The position numbers were made by a program, and so were the translations under genes. From the NCBI GenBank assembly GCA_020634755.1, contig JACKBC010000009.1:62001-126000 (forward strand): a stretch of DNA of 64,000 nucleotides, given 5' to 3'. The DNA comes from Caldilineaceae bacterium. GTDB taxonomy: Bacteria; Chloroflexota; Anaerolineae; Caldilineales; Caldilineaceae. Shown piece after piece: positions 16,591 to 25,123 of the stretch (position 1 is its first letter; each line of letters begins with the position of its first letter). The notes under the pieces are model-generated. The model saw only the letters and a program-made list of their open reading frames with translations, did not search any database and was not told the DNA's origin.

Positions 16591-18063
16591 TTATGGATTT
16601 GTGGGGAGAATTTGGCCGGCCTGCACCACGGCGTCAATGATTTTGCGATAGCCAGTGCAGCGGCAGAGGTTGCCGGTCAACGCTTCAGCGGCTTCGGGGC
16701 GCGTCGGCGAGGGACGCTCTTCCAGCAGCTTAGCCGCACTCATAATAAAGCCCGGCGTGCAGTAGCCGCACTGTACGCCGCCGCTCTGCACAAATGCCTG
16801 CTGCACCGGATGCAGATGCGCGGCATCCCCCAGCCCTTCTACCGTGATGATTCGGCTGCCGCGGGCCCGCTCGCTGGGCGTCATGCACGCCATAATGGCC
16901 ATGTCGTCCAGAAAAACTGTGCATGCGCCACATTCACCTTCTGCGCATCCCTCTTTGACGCCCACACAGCCCACCGCCCGCAGCGCATCCAGCAGCGTCA
17001 TGTGGCCGGGCAGCGCAGCGGCTTTGCCGTTGACGAATGCCTGGTCCGGCACCAGCTCTTGGGTGGAATAGTCTTGGGCAACGGGCCACTTGCCCTCTGT
17101 ATCACCCCACAACATAACCGGATGTTCGAGCCAACCGGCGCGCTCCTGCCCATCCCGCAACTGCTGTAAAATGCGACTCACCAGCGTTGGAATCATGCCC
17201 GCGCGATAGGCGGCGCTGGCGCGCACATCCGCAATGGGCGCGGCGCTTTGCAACGCCAATTGGGCGGCCTCGGCAATACCCTCATCGGTGAGCGGCTTGC
17301 CGGCCAGGTAGCTTTCGGCGGCGCCTGCTCGCACCACCGTGGGCGCCACGGCGCCCAGGCTAATGGCGGCCGATTGGACCAACGGCTGGCTGCTCTCTTG
17401 CCCCTGCTGCGGTGGAGCGGCAGAGGAGCCAAATGTGAGGATGGCGGCCACGTTGAGCACGCTAATGGCTTGCGCTCGGCGTAGCCCCAGCTTAATGTAG
17501 GCGCCACGCTGTTGCGCGGTCATAGCCGGGAAGGAGATGCGCGCCAGCAGCTCATCCGGCGCCAGATCAACTTGGCGAAAGCCGGTGATAAAATCGGTCA
17601 GCGCCCGCGTGCGCGTCCCGCGGGCGGCGCTTTCTACGGTCACCGTGGCGCCTAACGCCAGCAGGGGCGCAATGGTGTCATTGGCCGGGCTGGCGGTGAT
17701 AATGTTGCCGGCAATGGCGCCGCGGTTGCGAATCTGCGGCGCGCCTACCTCCCAACAGGCGCGCGCAAGCGGAAATGCCTTGGCCTGAATCAGTGGACTG
17801 ACTACGCACTGGTTGTGGGTCACCAGCGGCCCCAGATGAATCCACGTTTGGCCATCGATCTCTTCGGTCCTAATATTGGCCAAATTTGGAATGCGCGTCA
17901 AATCGATGACGCCAATAGGTTGGCCATTTGGGGCATGGCCGCCGCGCTCAATCTCTATAAGCAGATCGGTACCGCCCGCCATGGCGCGGGCGTTTGGGCC
18001 GTGATGCGCTTTGCGTTCCAGGGCCTGGGCCCAGGTGCTCGGTGATTCGTAGAAAGTATACAT
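16591..18063 (-). CDS. FAD-binding and [2Fe-2S] fusion subunit, xanthine dehydrogenase family
   Basis: Electron-transfer subunit of a molybdenum hydroxylase in which two normally separate proteins are fused. Residues 1-300 match the FAD-binding subunit (CoxM/XdhB type: AMAGGTDLLIEI; GAPQIRNRGAIAGNI). Residues 335-485 match the [2Fe-2S] subunit (CoxS type): plant-ferredoxin cysteines 373, 378, 381, 393 and the second cluster at 432, 435, 467, 469. All eight ligands are present. The order FAD then Fe-S is the reverse of bacterial XdhA and eukaryotic xanthine dehydrogenase. No molybdopterin-binding large subunit is in the window; the neighbours are a small membrane protein (6 bp upstream) and a DUF1624 protein. 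Confidence 0.9.
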   Translation of the reverse strand: MYTFYESPSTWAQALERKAHHGPNARAMAGGTDLLIEIERGGHAPNGQPIGVIDLTRIPNLANIRTEEIDGQTWIHLGPLVTHNQCVVSPLIQAKAFPLARACWEVGAPQIRNRGAIAGNIITASPANDTIAPLLALGATVTVESAARGTRTRALTDFITGFRQVDLAPDELLARISFPAMTAQQRGAYIKLGLRRAQAISVLNVAAILTFGSSAAPPQQGQESSQPLVQSAAISLGAVAPTVVRAGAAESYLAGKPLTDEGIAEAAQLALQSAAPIADVRASAAYRAGMIPTLVSRILQQLRDGQERAGWLEHPVMLWGDTEGKWPVAQDYSTQELVPDQAFVNGKAAALPGHMTLLDALRAVGCVGVKEGCAEGECGACTVFLDDMAIMACMTPSERARGSRIITVEGLGDAAHLHPVQQAFVQSGGVQCGYCTPGFIMSAAKLLEERPSPTRPEAAEALTGNLCRCTGYRKIIDAVVQAGQILPTNP

Positions 18064-18069
18064 GGGCGG

Positions 18070-18369
18070 TTACTCATTGCGTTGTAGAAAGATGAGAAAA
18101 AGTCCCGTGCCCGCGGCAAAGCTTAGCAGAAGGCTGAGCAGCGTGCGCCAAAAGCTGAGACGGAATATGGCAAGCCCCAAGAGCAAGTGCGCGCTGAGCA
18201 GCGCACCAGTCGCGAGAAGCACAGGCGGCGTAACCGGCGCTTGTGTGCCCGGCGAATTAAAAACTGCCTCCTGCATTTTGTCGATCTGCTGCTCAGATTG
18301 GTCCAGTCCCCAGCGCAGCCAAAGGGGAATCACGCTGAGTGTGGTCAAGACGCTTGCCCAAAATCGCAT
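18070..18369 (-). CDS. Small membrane protein, unknown function
   Basis: A 99-residue protein with one hydrophobic segment at the N-terminus (residues 2-18) and two in residues 48-94, joined by a polar stretch with DQSEQQIDKMQEAV. I recognise no family. It sits 3 bp downstream of the LLM oxidoreductase and 6 bp upstream of the FAD/Fe-S fusion, so it is translated as part of that operon and might anchor one of these redox proteins to the membrane; that is inference from position only. Confidence 0.7.
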   Translation of the reverse strand: MRFWASVLTTLSVIPLWLRWGLDQSEQQIDKMQEAVFNSPGTQAPVTPPVLLATGALLSAHLLLGLAIFRLSFWRTLLSLLLSFAAGTGLFLIFLQRNE

Positions 18370-18372
18370 GGC

Positions 18373-19392
18373 CTAAAACCCATCGGCAAAGGTGTCGATC
18401 ATTAATTTGACGTCACCCAACGGGTAGAGAATGGGACAGGTGGCGCCGTTGGCCATATATTCACGCACTTTGGCTTTGACTTCGCTGGGCGTGCCGCTGG
18501 CCGTAATGCGCTGCACCAATTCATCGGGCACCAACGGCATGGCCTGGTGCACCTGCTCTTTGGTGGCGGGCCACCCTAGGATGGCCTGAATTTTTTCCAC
18601 AATCTCTTGCTTAACGCCGCTGGCTTTGGCAATATGCGGCTGCTGGGCCAAATATTGGGTCAGCAGCTCTCGAGCTCCGTCCAGCGCCATTTGGCGATCT
18701 TCGTGTACCGAGCAGACAATGAGCTGTGGCCGGTCAATCTCATCCAGGCTGCGTCCGGCGCGGGCCGCACCGGCCTCTAATTGTTCTAATGCATGAATAT
18801 TATATTCAGGCGGCACGCAATAGTTTAGCACGGCGCCGTCGGCGATTTCGCCAGTCAGCTCCATCATTTTGGGGCCAGTGGCGCCAATCATAATTTTGAC
18901 GTCGCGCGGCTCGCGCCGACCATGCACTACGTCCAGCTCAATACCGTCTACATGGTGAAACTCGCCGTGGAAGGTCACGTTTTCCATGTTGAGCAAGCGG
19001 CGCATCACTTCGATGGTTTCGCGCATGGCTTGCAATGGTTTGCGTCGGTCGATGCCCACATTTTTGGCCAGCGGATCCCACCAGGCGCCCAAGCCACAGA
19101 TGATGCGCCCCGGGGCCAAATCGTCCAGGGTGAGAAAGGTGGCGGCCAGCAGACCAATATTGCGCGTCCAGTTGTTGATGACGCCGGAGCCCACATGGAT
19201 GCGTTGGGTGGCGGCCGCATAGGCCGCCATGGGCACAATGGCGTCGCGCACCAGACGGCTTTCTGCTTGCCAAACGGCTTCAAAGCCTTTCTCTTCGGCA
19301 TATTGTGCGTATTGCATGCCATCGCGCAGCGGATGTTTGTCTTGCAAATAAAGGGCCGTTCGAGTGTAGCGCGGCTCATTTTTGGTGGACAT
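18373..19392 (-). CDS. LLM-class flavin/F420-dependent oxidoreductase
   Basis: TIM-barrel oxidoreductase of the luciferase-like monooxygenase superfamily, 339 residues. The sequence resembles the F420-dependent branch (Mer/Fgd type): IHVGSGVINNWTRNIGLLAATFLTLDDLAPGR and LGAWWDPLAKNVG. F420 rather than FMN use is supported by the F420 biosynthesis genes starting 380 bp away on the other strand. Substrate unknown. It heads the minus-strand operon with the small membrane protein and the FAD/Fe-S fusion. Confidence 0.85.
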   Translation of the reverse strand: MSTKNEPRYTRTALYLQDKHPLRDGMQYAQYAEEKGFEAVWQAESRLVRDAIVPMAAYAAATQRIHVGSGVINNWTRNIGLLAATFLTLDDLAPGRIICGLGAWWDPLAKNVGIDRRKPLQAMRETIEVMRRLLNMENVTFHGEFHHVDGIELDVVHGRREPRDVKIMIGATGPKMMELTGEIADGAVLNYCVPPEYNIHALEQLEAGAARAGRSLDEIDRPQLIVCSVHEDRQMALDGARELLTQYLAQQPHIAKASGVKQEIVEKIQAILGWPATKEQVHQAMPLVPDELVQRITASGTPSEVKAKVREYMANGATCPILYPLGDVKLMIDTFADGF

Positions 19393-19571
19393 GTTTGGGC
19401 TCCTAATCTGAAAATGCCTGTGCGGCCATGCGTTTCACTGTTGGCGGGTCACGGGCCTACGTACCTCTGTTGAGCTAAAAATAGGGCATGGCGCACGCCG
19501 TGAAATTTGTTGGCTAGTGTACACTGAAAAAATAGAGAGCGTCAAAAAGGTTTGGTTGCTTTCTTCTGATA

Positions 19572-19661
19572 TTCAATACAGCGCAACGGTGTTGGCGATG
19601 CAGACGTCGCTCTCGATTTGGGAATCCGATTCGATGGCTTGTCTTTGCGTTCTCCTGATAT
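19572..19661 (+). repeat. Repeat family B copy
   Basis: Diverged copy (CAATACAGCGCAACGGTGTT at the left, GTCTTTGCGTTCTCCTGAT at the right), in the divergent promoter region between the LLM oxidoreductase and F420 genes. Confidence 0.65.
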
Positions 19662-19769
19662 TTGGAGAATCGTTACTTCTACAGTATATATATTTTGAAG
19701 GTGTGTATCTCTGATCTATCGAACGGACGCGAGACGCATGTGAAAGTGCAGCTGCTTGATGAAATTCCT

Positions 19770-20435
19770 ATGAGTGATGTTGAGGCGTCTAAGCAAACCG
19801 ATGATGGCAGAATTGTCGATGAAGAGCAATTTTGGCGTTTGGTTCAGGGGCGACGGTCCATCCGCCGCTATCGGCCAGAGCCTATTCCAGCTTCCATTTT
19901 AGAAAAGCTCCTGACGGCGGCTGCCTGGGCGCCGTCGGCACACAATCGCCAGCCCTGGCGGTTTTGTATAGCCACAGAACAGTCAACCAAAGAGCGTTTA
20001 AGCGGCCAGATGCGTATACGCTGGCGGCGAGATTTAATGGCCGATGGCGCCGACGCTGCGTTTGTGGAAAGACGTATAGCCATTAGCCACGCCCGACTCA
20101 CCAGCGCCGCCGCGTTGGTCGTAGCGTGCGCCACAATGGAAGATATGGATGTCTATCCCGATCCGGCGCGTACCCAGGCTGAATGGACCATGACGGTGCA
20201 GAGCACGGCATTGGCGTGCCAGAATCTGCTGTTGGCTGCGCATCAGTATGGTTTGGGCGCTTGCTGGATGTGTGCACCGCTGTTTGTACCGGAATTGGTG
20301 CAGGATGTGTTACAATTACCGGAGAGCTGGCAGCCACAGGCGCTGATCACGCTGGGATATCCGGCTGAGGGGTACGCGGCACACGAAATTATAAAAGAGC
20401 GTGCTCCGCTGGCGCACGTTGTATGCTGGCGTTGA
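19770..20435 (+). CDS. Nitroreductase-fold protein, FbiB C-terminal type (dehydro-F420-0 reductase)
   Basis: FMN-dependent nitroreductase-fold enzyme of about 221 residues matching the C-terminal half of actinobacterial FbiB, which reduces dehydro-F420-0 during F420 synthesis. Visible features are GRRSIRRYRPEPIP, the cofactor motif WAPSAHNRQPWRF, the central helix QSTALACQNLLLAAHQYGLG and CWMCAP. It is a stand-alone protein; no F420 gamma-glutamyl ligase (CofE) domain is attached or nearby. The ATG at 19770 has a weak ribosome site; a GTG at 19740 is an alternative. It precedes cofD by about 100 bp on the same strand, supporting a role in F420 maturation. Confidence 0.82.
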   Translation: MSDVEASKQTDDGRIVDEEQFWRLVQGRRSIRRYRPEPIPASILEKLLTAAAWAPSAHNRQPWRFCIATEQSTKERLSGQMRIRWRRDLMADGADAAFVERRIAISHARLTSAAALVVACATMEDMDVYPDPARTQAEWTMTVQSTALACQNLLLAAHQYGLGACWMCAPLFVPELVQDVLQLPESWQPQALITLGYPAEGYAAHEIIKERAPLAHVVCWR

Positions 20436-20533
20436 GCAAATGGCATGAATAAAGCGGAAATTTTCTGCTGTACTACTCGAGAATACAAGCTCTCGTTTGC
20501 GATAGGCCAAAGTATAAATGGGGAAAACAGACT

Positions 20534-21544
20534 GTGATAGTCGATTTTGAACATGGCGGAAGCGAGTATAATCTGACAGAGTCCGATTTGCGTATTGTCG
20601 CCGTAGCGGGCGGTGTGGGCGGCGCCAAGCTGGCCTTGGGTCTGCAAGAGGTCGTGGCGCCAGGCAACCTGTCGGTCATTGTCAATACGGGTGATGACTT
20701 TGAACATTGGGGGCTGTCCATTTGCCCAGACTTGGACACGGTGACCTATAATCTGGCGGGCATCAATAACCCCGAAATGGGTTGGGGACGCGCCGAAGAG
20801 ACCTTTGGCGCGCTGACCACTATGAGTCAATTGGGCGCGGAAGAATGGTTCCGCATTGGCGATCGTGATTTGGCGCTTCATTTGCGGCGCACCGAGTGGC
20901 TGCGGCAGGGGGTCTCTCTAACCGAAGTGACCGAAAGGCTGCGCCGCAGTTTGGGAGTGCCTTCGGACATTTTGCCCATGAGCGATCAACCGGTGCGCAC
21001 GCTGGTGCATACGGAAGATGGCGATATGCCCTTTCAGCACTATTTTGTGCGTTGTCGCTGTGAGCCGGCCGTGATCGACCTGACCTTTGTGGGCGCCGAG
21101 CAGGCGCGTCCGACCCATGCCGCGCTGGCCGCGCTGGCAGAGGCTGATCTCATTGTCTTCTGCCCCAGCAACCCGTATTTAAGCATTGATCCTGTCTTAA
21201 GCATCCCCCATTTGCGCCGCGCCATAAGCAACGCCAAAGCGCCCAAAGTGGCGGTCACTCCGATTGTGGGTGGCAAAGCCATTAAGGGACCGGCGGCCAA
21301 AATGATGCGCGAAATGAGTGTGCCCATTAATCCGGCCACGGTGGCCAACCGATATCAGGATCTGTTGACCGGCTTTGTGCTCGACCAGCAAGATGCCGAT
21401 TGGCGCGCGGAAATCGATATGCCGGTGCTGGTGACCGATACCATGATGACGTCGCTAGAGGTCAAAAGATCATTGGCGCGTGAAATTATTACATTTGCCG
21501 AGCAGCTACAGGCTGCACGTTTTTCCGAACACTTTTTTGCGTAA
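20534..21544 (+). CDS. cofD: 2-phospho-L-lactate (or PEP) transferase, F420 synthesis
   Basis: Transfers the phospholactyl or phosphoenolpyruvyl group from its GDP/GPP-activated form to the deazaflavin Fo, giving (dehydro-)F420-0. Family motifs: VAVAGGVGGAKLALGLQ for the nucleotide loop, VNTGDDFEHWGLSICPDLDT, and CPSNPYLSIDPVL. Full length at 336 residues. The start is GTG, supported by GGGGAAAA ten bases upstream. The cofC start follows 5 bp after the stop. Confidence 0.95.
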   Translation: MIVDFEHGGSEYNLTESDLRIVAVAGGVGGAKLALGLQEVVAPGNLSVIVNTGDDFEHWGLSICPDLDTVTYNLAGINNPEMGWGRAEETFGALTTMSQLGAEEWFRIGDRDLALHLRRTEWLRQGVSLTEVTERLRRSLGVPSDILPMSDQPVRTLVHTEDGDMPFQHYFVRCRCEPAVIDLTFVGAEQARPTHAALAALAEADLIVFCPSNPYLSIDPVLSIPHLRRAISNAKAPKVAVTPIVGGKAIKGPAAKMMREMSVPINPATVANRYQDLLTGFVLDQQDADWRAEIDMPVLVTDTMMTSLEVKRSLAREIITFAEQLQAARFSEHFFA

Positions 21545-21549
21545 ACGCT

Positions 21550-22179
21550 ATGGGATTTTGGCTGATCACCCCTGTAAAACCATTTGAGGAGGGGAAGAGT
21601 CGGCTGGCCAAGGTCTTGTCCATTGCAGAACGCACATCGCTCAATCAACAACTCCTGACCAATCTGCTGACCGTGGTGCAGCGCGCCGGCGTTTGCACTG
21701 GTATGATAGTGGTCAGCCAGAGCCACGCCGCGCTGCAACTGGCGGCGGCGCATAATGCCGTTCCCCTTTTAGAAAAAAAGCAGAAGATCTATGTAGATGG
21801 GCTGAACCCGGCGTTGGAACAAGCGCGTGCAGCAGCCATGGCGCGTGGCGCCACTGTCCTTTTGGTGCTGCCGGCGGACCTGCCCTGGATTCAGCCTGAT
21901 GATTTATGGCAGCTTTACCGCGCGGCCCAGCGCCAGCCCGGCATTATTATTGTGCCCAGCCGCGACAATGGCACCAATGCCCTGCTGCTGCAACCGCCAG
22001 ACGCCATTACGTTTGCCTTTGGCCCCGATAGCTTTGCGCGTCACGAACAATTGGCGGCCCAGGCCGGTCTCCTCTGCCAAACGCTGCGCATGCCCAATTT
22101 GGCCATCGATATTGACCAGCCGGCTGATTTGGCGCTGCTGGCCGACCCCACCATGAGCGCTTATTCATCATTCACCTAA
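21550..22179 (+). CDS. cofC: 2-phospho-L-lactate (or PEP) guanylyltransferase
   Basis: Activates 2-phospholactate or phosphoenolpyruvate with GTP to supply CofD. Nucleotidyltransferase (GT-A like) fold: N-terminal PVKPFEEGKSRLA, central VLPADLPWIQPDDL and SRDNGTNALL, then FGPDSFARH. The length of 209 residues is typical. Its 3' end overlaps the convergent Cas4-like gene by 12 bp. With the nitroreductase and cofD it forms a three-gene F420 unit; cofE, cofG and cofH are not in the window. Confidence 0.93.
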   Translation: MGFWLITPVKPFEEGKSRLAKVLSIAERTSLNQQLLTNLLTVVQRAGVCTGMIVVSQSHAALQLAAAHNAVPLLEKKQKIYVDGLNPALEQARAAAMARGATVLLVLPADLPWIQPDDLWQLYRAAQRQPGIIIVPSRDNGTNALLLQPPDAITFAFGPDSFARHEQLAAQAGLLCQTLRMPNLAIDIDQPADLALLADPTMSAYSSFT

Positions 22180-22710
22180 GGCTTGCTCGCCACAGGCGGC
22201 GCGATATCCGCAGCCCCGGCAGCGGCCAAAATCATGGTGCTGCCGAGCAACATCGGTTGCCGTACGGCTGGTGCGGATTTCCGCGGCAATGTCGAGGGCC
22301 AGCTGACGCACTTCATCGGTAAAGGGCAGCTTGAGCGTGGCATCCGCATAGCGCAGAAAGCCATATGGTGGCCGCTGCTTGTAGTGATCCTCCACCAGTA
22401 GGCAATACGCCGCCAGTTGGAGAATGTGGCTATCAAACGGTGCTGATGGCCGTTGGCGGCTCTTGACTTCCACGGGGATGATAATGTCACGACCGGCCTC
22501 TTTCACCGTTACCAAATAATCGGGCCGGCCCACAATGCCAAAGCGGCGGCTAAAGATGGGTTTTTCCACTGCTTGTCCAATGCCCACATCGCTGTAAATC
22601 ACTTCACCCTGGGGCAATCCAGTCTGCTCGTGGGCGCGGCGGCTCATCCAGAGCAGCGCACCGCCGACCAGCACCAAGAGCAAAATTGCGGCAAACAGAA
22701 AAAGTCCCAC
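22168..22710 (-). CDS. Membrane-anchored Cas4/Dna2-like PD-(D/E)XK nuclease
   Basis: About 180 residues. The N-terminus is a single membrane segment (LFLFAAILLLVLVGGALLWM). The rest carries a PD-(D/E)XK nuclease core: GRPDYLV, PVEVKS (E-x-K), and QLAAYCLLVE, then a C-terminal CRGCGYRAAC cluster matching the three C-terminal Fe-S cysteines of Cas4. The fourth, N-terminal Cas4 cysteine is not obvious and its position is taken by the anchor. I prefer a GTG start at 22710, 4 bp after the MaoC stop; an ATG at 22776 would overlap that gene by 62 bp. No CRISPR array or cas gene is nearby, so a CRISPR role is unlikely. Confidence 0.7.
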   Translation of the reverse strand: MGLFLFAAILLLVLVGGALLWMSRRAHEQTGLPQGEVIYSDVGIGQAVEKPIFSRRFGIVGRPDYLVTVKEAGRDIIIPVEVKSRQRPSAPFDSHILQLAAYCLLVEDHYKQRPPYGFLRYADATLKLPFTDEVRQLALDIAAEIRTSRTATDVARQHHDFGRCRGCGYRAACGEQALGE

Positions 22711-22714
22711 GCGC

Positions 22715-23191
22715 TTACGCTGCGCCTTCTTGGCCCTTGCACAGAATTTCCCAGCTGCCGCGCTGGCAAACCTCATCCTGCTGATTCAGCACTTCCATTT
22801 TGAAATTGACCAGTCCACCTCCCATGCGACGCATGGCCTTGGTTTCCTCGACAGTGACGCGCAGGCGCACTGTGTCGCCAATAAAAACCGGCTTGACAAA
22901 CTTCCAGTCCAACCCGCGAAAGGCCATGACCGTATCTTCCATAAAGCCCAGGCGCACGGCCAATCCGCTGGCAATGCTCAGGATGAGCAGCCCATGGGCC
23001 ACGCGCTGGCCGAACATTTGCGTTTTGCAATATTCAGCGTCGGTGTGGATCAAATTCCAATCGCCCGACAGGGCTGCAAAGTTGACCACATCGCCTTCGG
23101 TAATGGTGCGTCCGGTGCTTTCAACCCGATCGCCAATTTCAAACTCTTCAAAATAGAGACCCATCTGGCGGGTCAATTTACGCGTGCTCAT
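22715..23191 (-). CDS. MaoC-family (R)-specific enoyl-CoA hydratase
   Basis: Hot-dog-fold hydratase of 158 residues. The catalytic motif reads LSGDWNLIHTDAEYCKTQMFG followed by RVAHGLLILSIASGL, with the Asp and His of the family's catalytic pair. Substrate acyl-CoA unknown; single-domain MaoC proteins act in beta-oxidation side paths or in supply of hydroxyacyl-CoA. The membrane Cas4-like gene starts about 4 bp after it, an unexpected pairing. Confidence 0.88.
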   Translation of the reverse strand: MSTRKLTRQMGLYFEEFEIGDRVESTGRTITEGDVVNFAALSGDWNLIHTDAEYCKTQMFGQRVAHGLLILSIASGLAVRLGFMEDTVMAFRGLDWKFVKPVFIGDTVRLRVTVEETKAMRRMGGGLVNFKMEVLNQQDEVCQRGSWEILCKGQEGAA

Positions 23192-23214
23192 GATGGTTTC
23201 CTGTCTAGCATCTG

Positions 23215-23490
23215 TTTAATTGTGTTGGGGATGTGAGGATAGGCCATGGGGATTGGCCATGGCGCCGCGTGGCAAACTTGGACTACGGCGCCTGCTCTCC
23301 CATGCCCAATCCAAAATATCACGCCAAGGCGCAGAGACGCAAAGTTTGCTGGGCGTCTTTTTACCCTGGCGTGATGCTGATGGAGAGTCTGGCGGTCTGC
23401 GCGTTGCTGTGTTGCAGCCATTGCTTTACGCCGAAGTTCTGCGGACGGCTATCAGCCGCGGGCGGCGCGTACCTTGCCACGCGCCCTCTG
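23215..23490. other. Intergenic stretch with a short inverted repeat
   Basis: No gene seen. ATCACGCCAAGG near 23318 and CCCTGGCGTGAT near 23364 form a hairpin enclosing GCGCAGAGACGCAAAG, a repeat type common between genes. Confidence 0.4.
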
Positions 23491-23491
23491 G

Positions 23492-25090
23492 TTACCGCGT
23501 CCAGGCCAGCCAGCGTTTAAAGAGGCCGTGGACAAGTGGCGTGAGCCGCGTGCGATTATAGGCATCGGCTACTTTGCGGATGGCCTCAGCCTGGGTGGGA
23601 TATGGATGAATGGTGTTGCCAATGGTTTTGAGGCCGACGCCTGCGTTCATGGCCAACGTGATCTCGCTGATTAGATCGCCGGCGTGGCTGGCCACAATGG
23701 TGGCTCCCAGGATTTTGTCTGTCCCCTTTTTGATGTGCACTTTGACAAAGCCATTGGTCTCCCCGTCGGCGCGACCGCGGTCGGTGTCGCCAATGGATTG
23801 CACAATGGTTTGTACGGCAATACCTTGCTCCTTGGCGTCATGTTCATATAGCCCCACATGCGCCACTTCGGGGCTGGTGTAGGTGGCCCACGGCACAATT
23901 AGATCGCCGAGTTTTTTCTTGGGGCCAGGGAAGAGCGCGTTTTGCAGCACCATGCGGGCCGTGGCGTCGGCGGTATGCGTAAATTGATATTTGAACGCAA
24001 TATCGCCGGCGGCATAAATATTGGGGTTGGTGGTCTGAAGCGTCTCCTGTACGGTGACACCCTTTTTGTGATATTCGACGCCGGCTGCTTCTAAATTCAA
24101 ATTATCAATATTGGGGACGCGGCCCGCCGCTACCAGAATTTCATCGAAGCGCGCTTCGTGTGGCTGGCCGTTGAGTTCGTACACAATCACTTTTTCGGCG
24201 CCATCCGGCCGAATTTCTTTGGTTTGTGCGCCCAAGGCCAAGCCAATTCCCTCGGCTTCAAAAACAGTGCGCACGACCGCTGCTGCTTCCTCGTCTTCCC
24301 GGCCCAATAGGCGTGGAATAATATCGAAAATGGTGACCTCGGAGCCAAAGCGGCGAAAAGCTTGCGCCAGTTCAGCGCCAATGGGGCCGGCGCCGATCAC
24401 CGCCAGCCGCGGCGGACGCTCGGTCAATTCAAAGACGGTCTCGTTGGTCAGGTAGCCCGTTTCAGCCAGCCCGGGAATGGGCAGGTGCATGGGGCGCGAA
24501 CCGGTGGAGATGAGCGCCTTTTTGAATTGCAGCGTGCGGTTGCCATGTTCACTCACAACTTCGATGGAATCGGGGCCAATAAATTGACCGCCGCCAAAGT
24601 AGACATCCACCCCCAGATCGGTAAAGCGTTGAGCCGAATCATGGTGGCTCACTTCGGCGCGCACGCGCCGCATGCGCCGCATGACCTGGGCAAAATCGAC
24701 CGTCGCGCCGGCCGGCACATGGATGCCATATTTGTCAGCTTCCATGATCTGCCCCATTACTTTGGCCGGGCGAATTATCGCCTTGGATGGCAGACAGCCC
24801 ACATTGAGACAGTCGCCGCCAATTAGATGTTTTTCAATGAGCGCCACTTTGGCGCCCAGCCCCGCCGCGCCAGCTGCCGCCACCAGGCCGGCGGAACCGC
24901 CGCCGATCACAACCAGGTTGTAGCGACCGCTGGGTGTGGGGTTCTGCCAGGTGGGTGGATGCACGTTGGCAATCAGATCCATGTTGTACTCATCCATGGG
25001 CGGCACCTGGATGGCGTGTCCATTGGTGGAAATCGGCGGGGACGCAGTGTGCGCTTTTGTTTGCACGGTGGGTTCAGATGTAGCCTGCAT
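23492..25090 (-). CDS. Flavin disulfide oxidoreductase (MerA/lipoamide dehydrogenase-like)
   Basis: Class I pyridine-nucleotide disulfide oxidoreductase of 532 residues. An N-terminal extension of about 55 residues precedes the FAD-binding GGGSAGLVAAAGAAGLG. The redox disulfide is in GGDCLNVGCLPSKA (Cys94/Cys99). The NAD(P) site is VIGAGPIGAELAQAF, and the C-terminal dimer motif is NTIHPYPTQAEAIRKVADA. There is no C-terminal Cys pair and no heavy-metal domain, so true mercuric reductase is unlikely. The TVP38/VTT membrane gene sits 33 bp upstream; that pairing recurs in many bacteria and suggests a membrane-associated redox role. Confidence 0.88.
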   Translation of the reverse strand: MQATSEPTVQTKAHTASPPISTNGHAIQVPPMDEYNMDLIANVHPPTWQNPTPSGRYNLVVIGGGSAGLVAAAGAAGLGAKVALIEKHLIGGDCLNVGCLPSKAIIRPAKVMGQIMEADKYGIHVPAGATVDFAQVMRRMRRVRAEVSHHDSAQRFTDLGVDVYFGGGQFIGPDSIEVVSEHGNRTLQFKKALISTGSRPMHLPIPGLAETGYLTNETVFELTERPPRLAVIGAGPIGAELAQAFRRFGSEVTIFDIIPRLLGREDEEAAAVVRTVFEAEGIGLALGAQTKEIRPDGAEKVIVYELNGQPHEARFDEILVAAGRVPNIDNLNLEAAGVEYHKKGVTVQETLQTTNPNIYAAGDIAFKYQFTHTADATARMVLQNALFPGPKKKLGDLIVPWATYTSPEVAHVGLYEHDAKEQGIAVQTIVQSIGDTDRGRADGETNGFVKVHIKKGTDKILGATIVASHAGDLISEITLAMNAGVGLKTIGNTIHPYPTQAEAIRKVADAYNRTRLTPLVHGLFKRWLAWTR

Positions 25091-25123
25091 GGTGATTTCT
25101 CCGTATGTGAAAGGGCGCGATTG

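Noticed and set aside
22168..22710. CRISPR-associated Cas4
   Set aside because: No array or cas neighbour, N-terminal membrane helix, and the fourth cluster Cys is not evident.
23492..25090. Mercuric reductase (merA)
   Set aside because: Lacks the C-terminal Cys pair and heavy-metal domain, and there is no mer regulator or transporter nearby.
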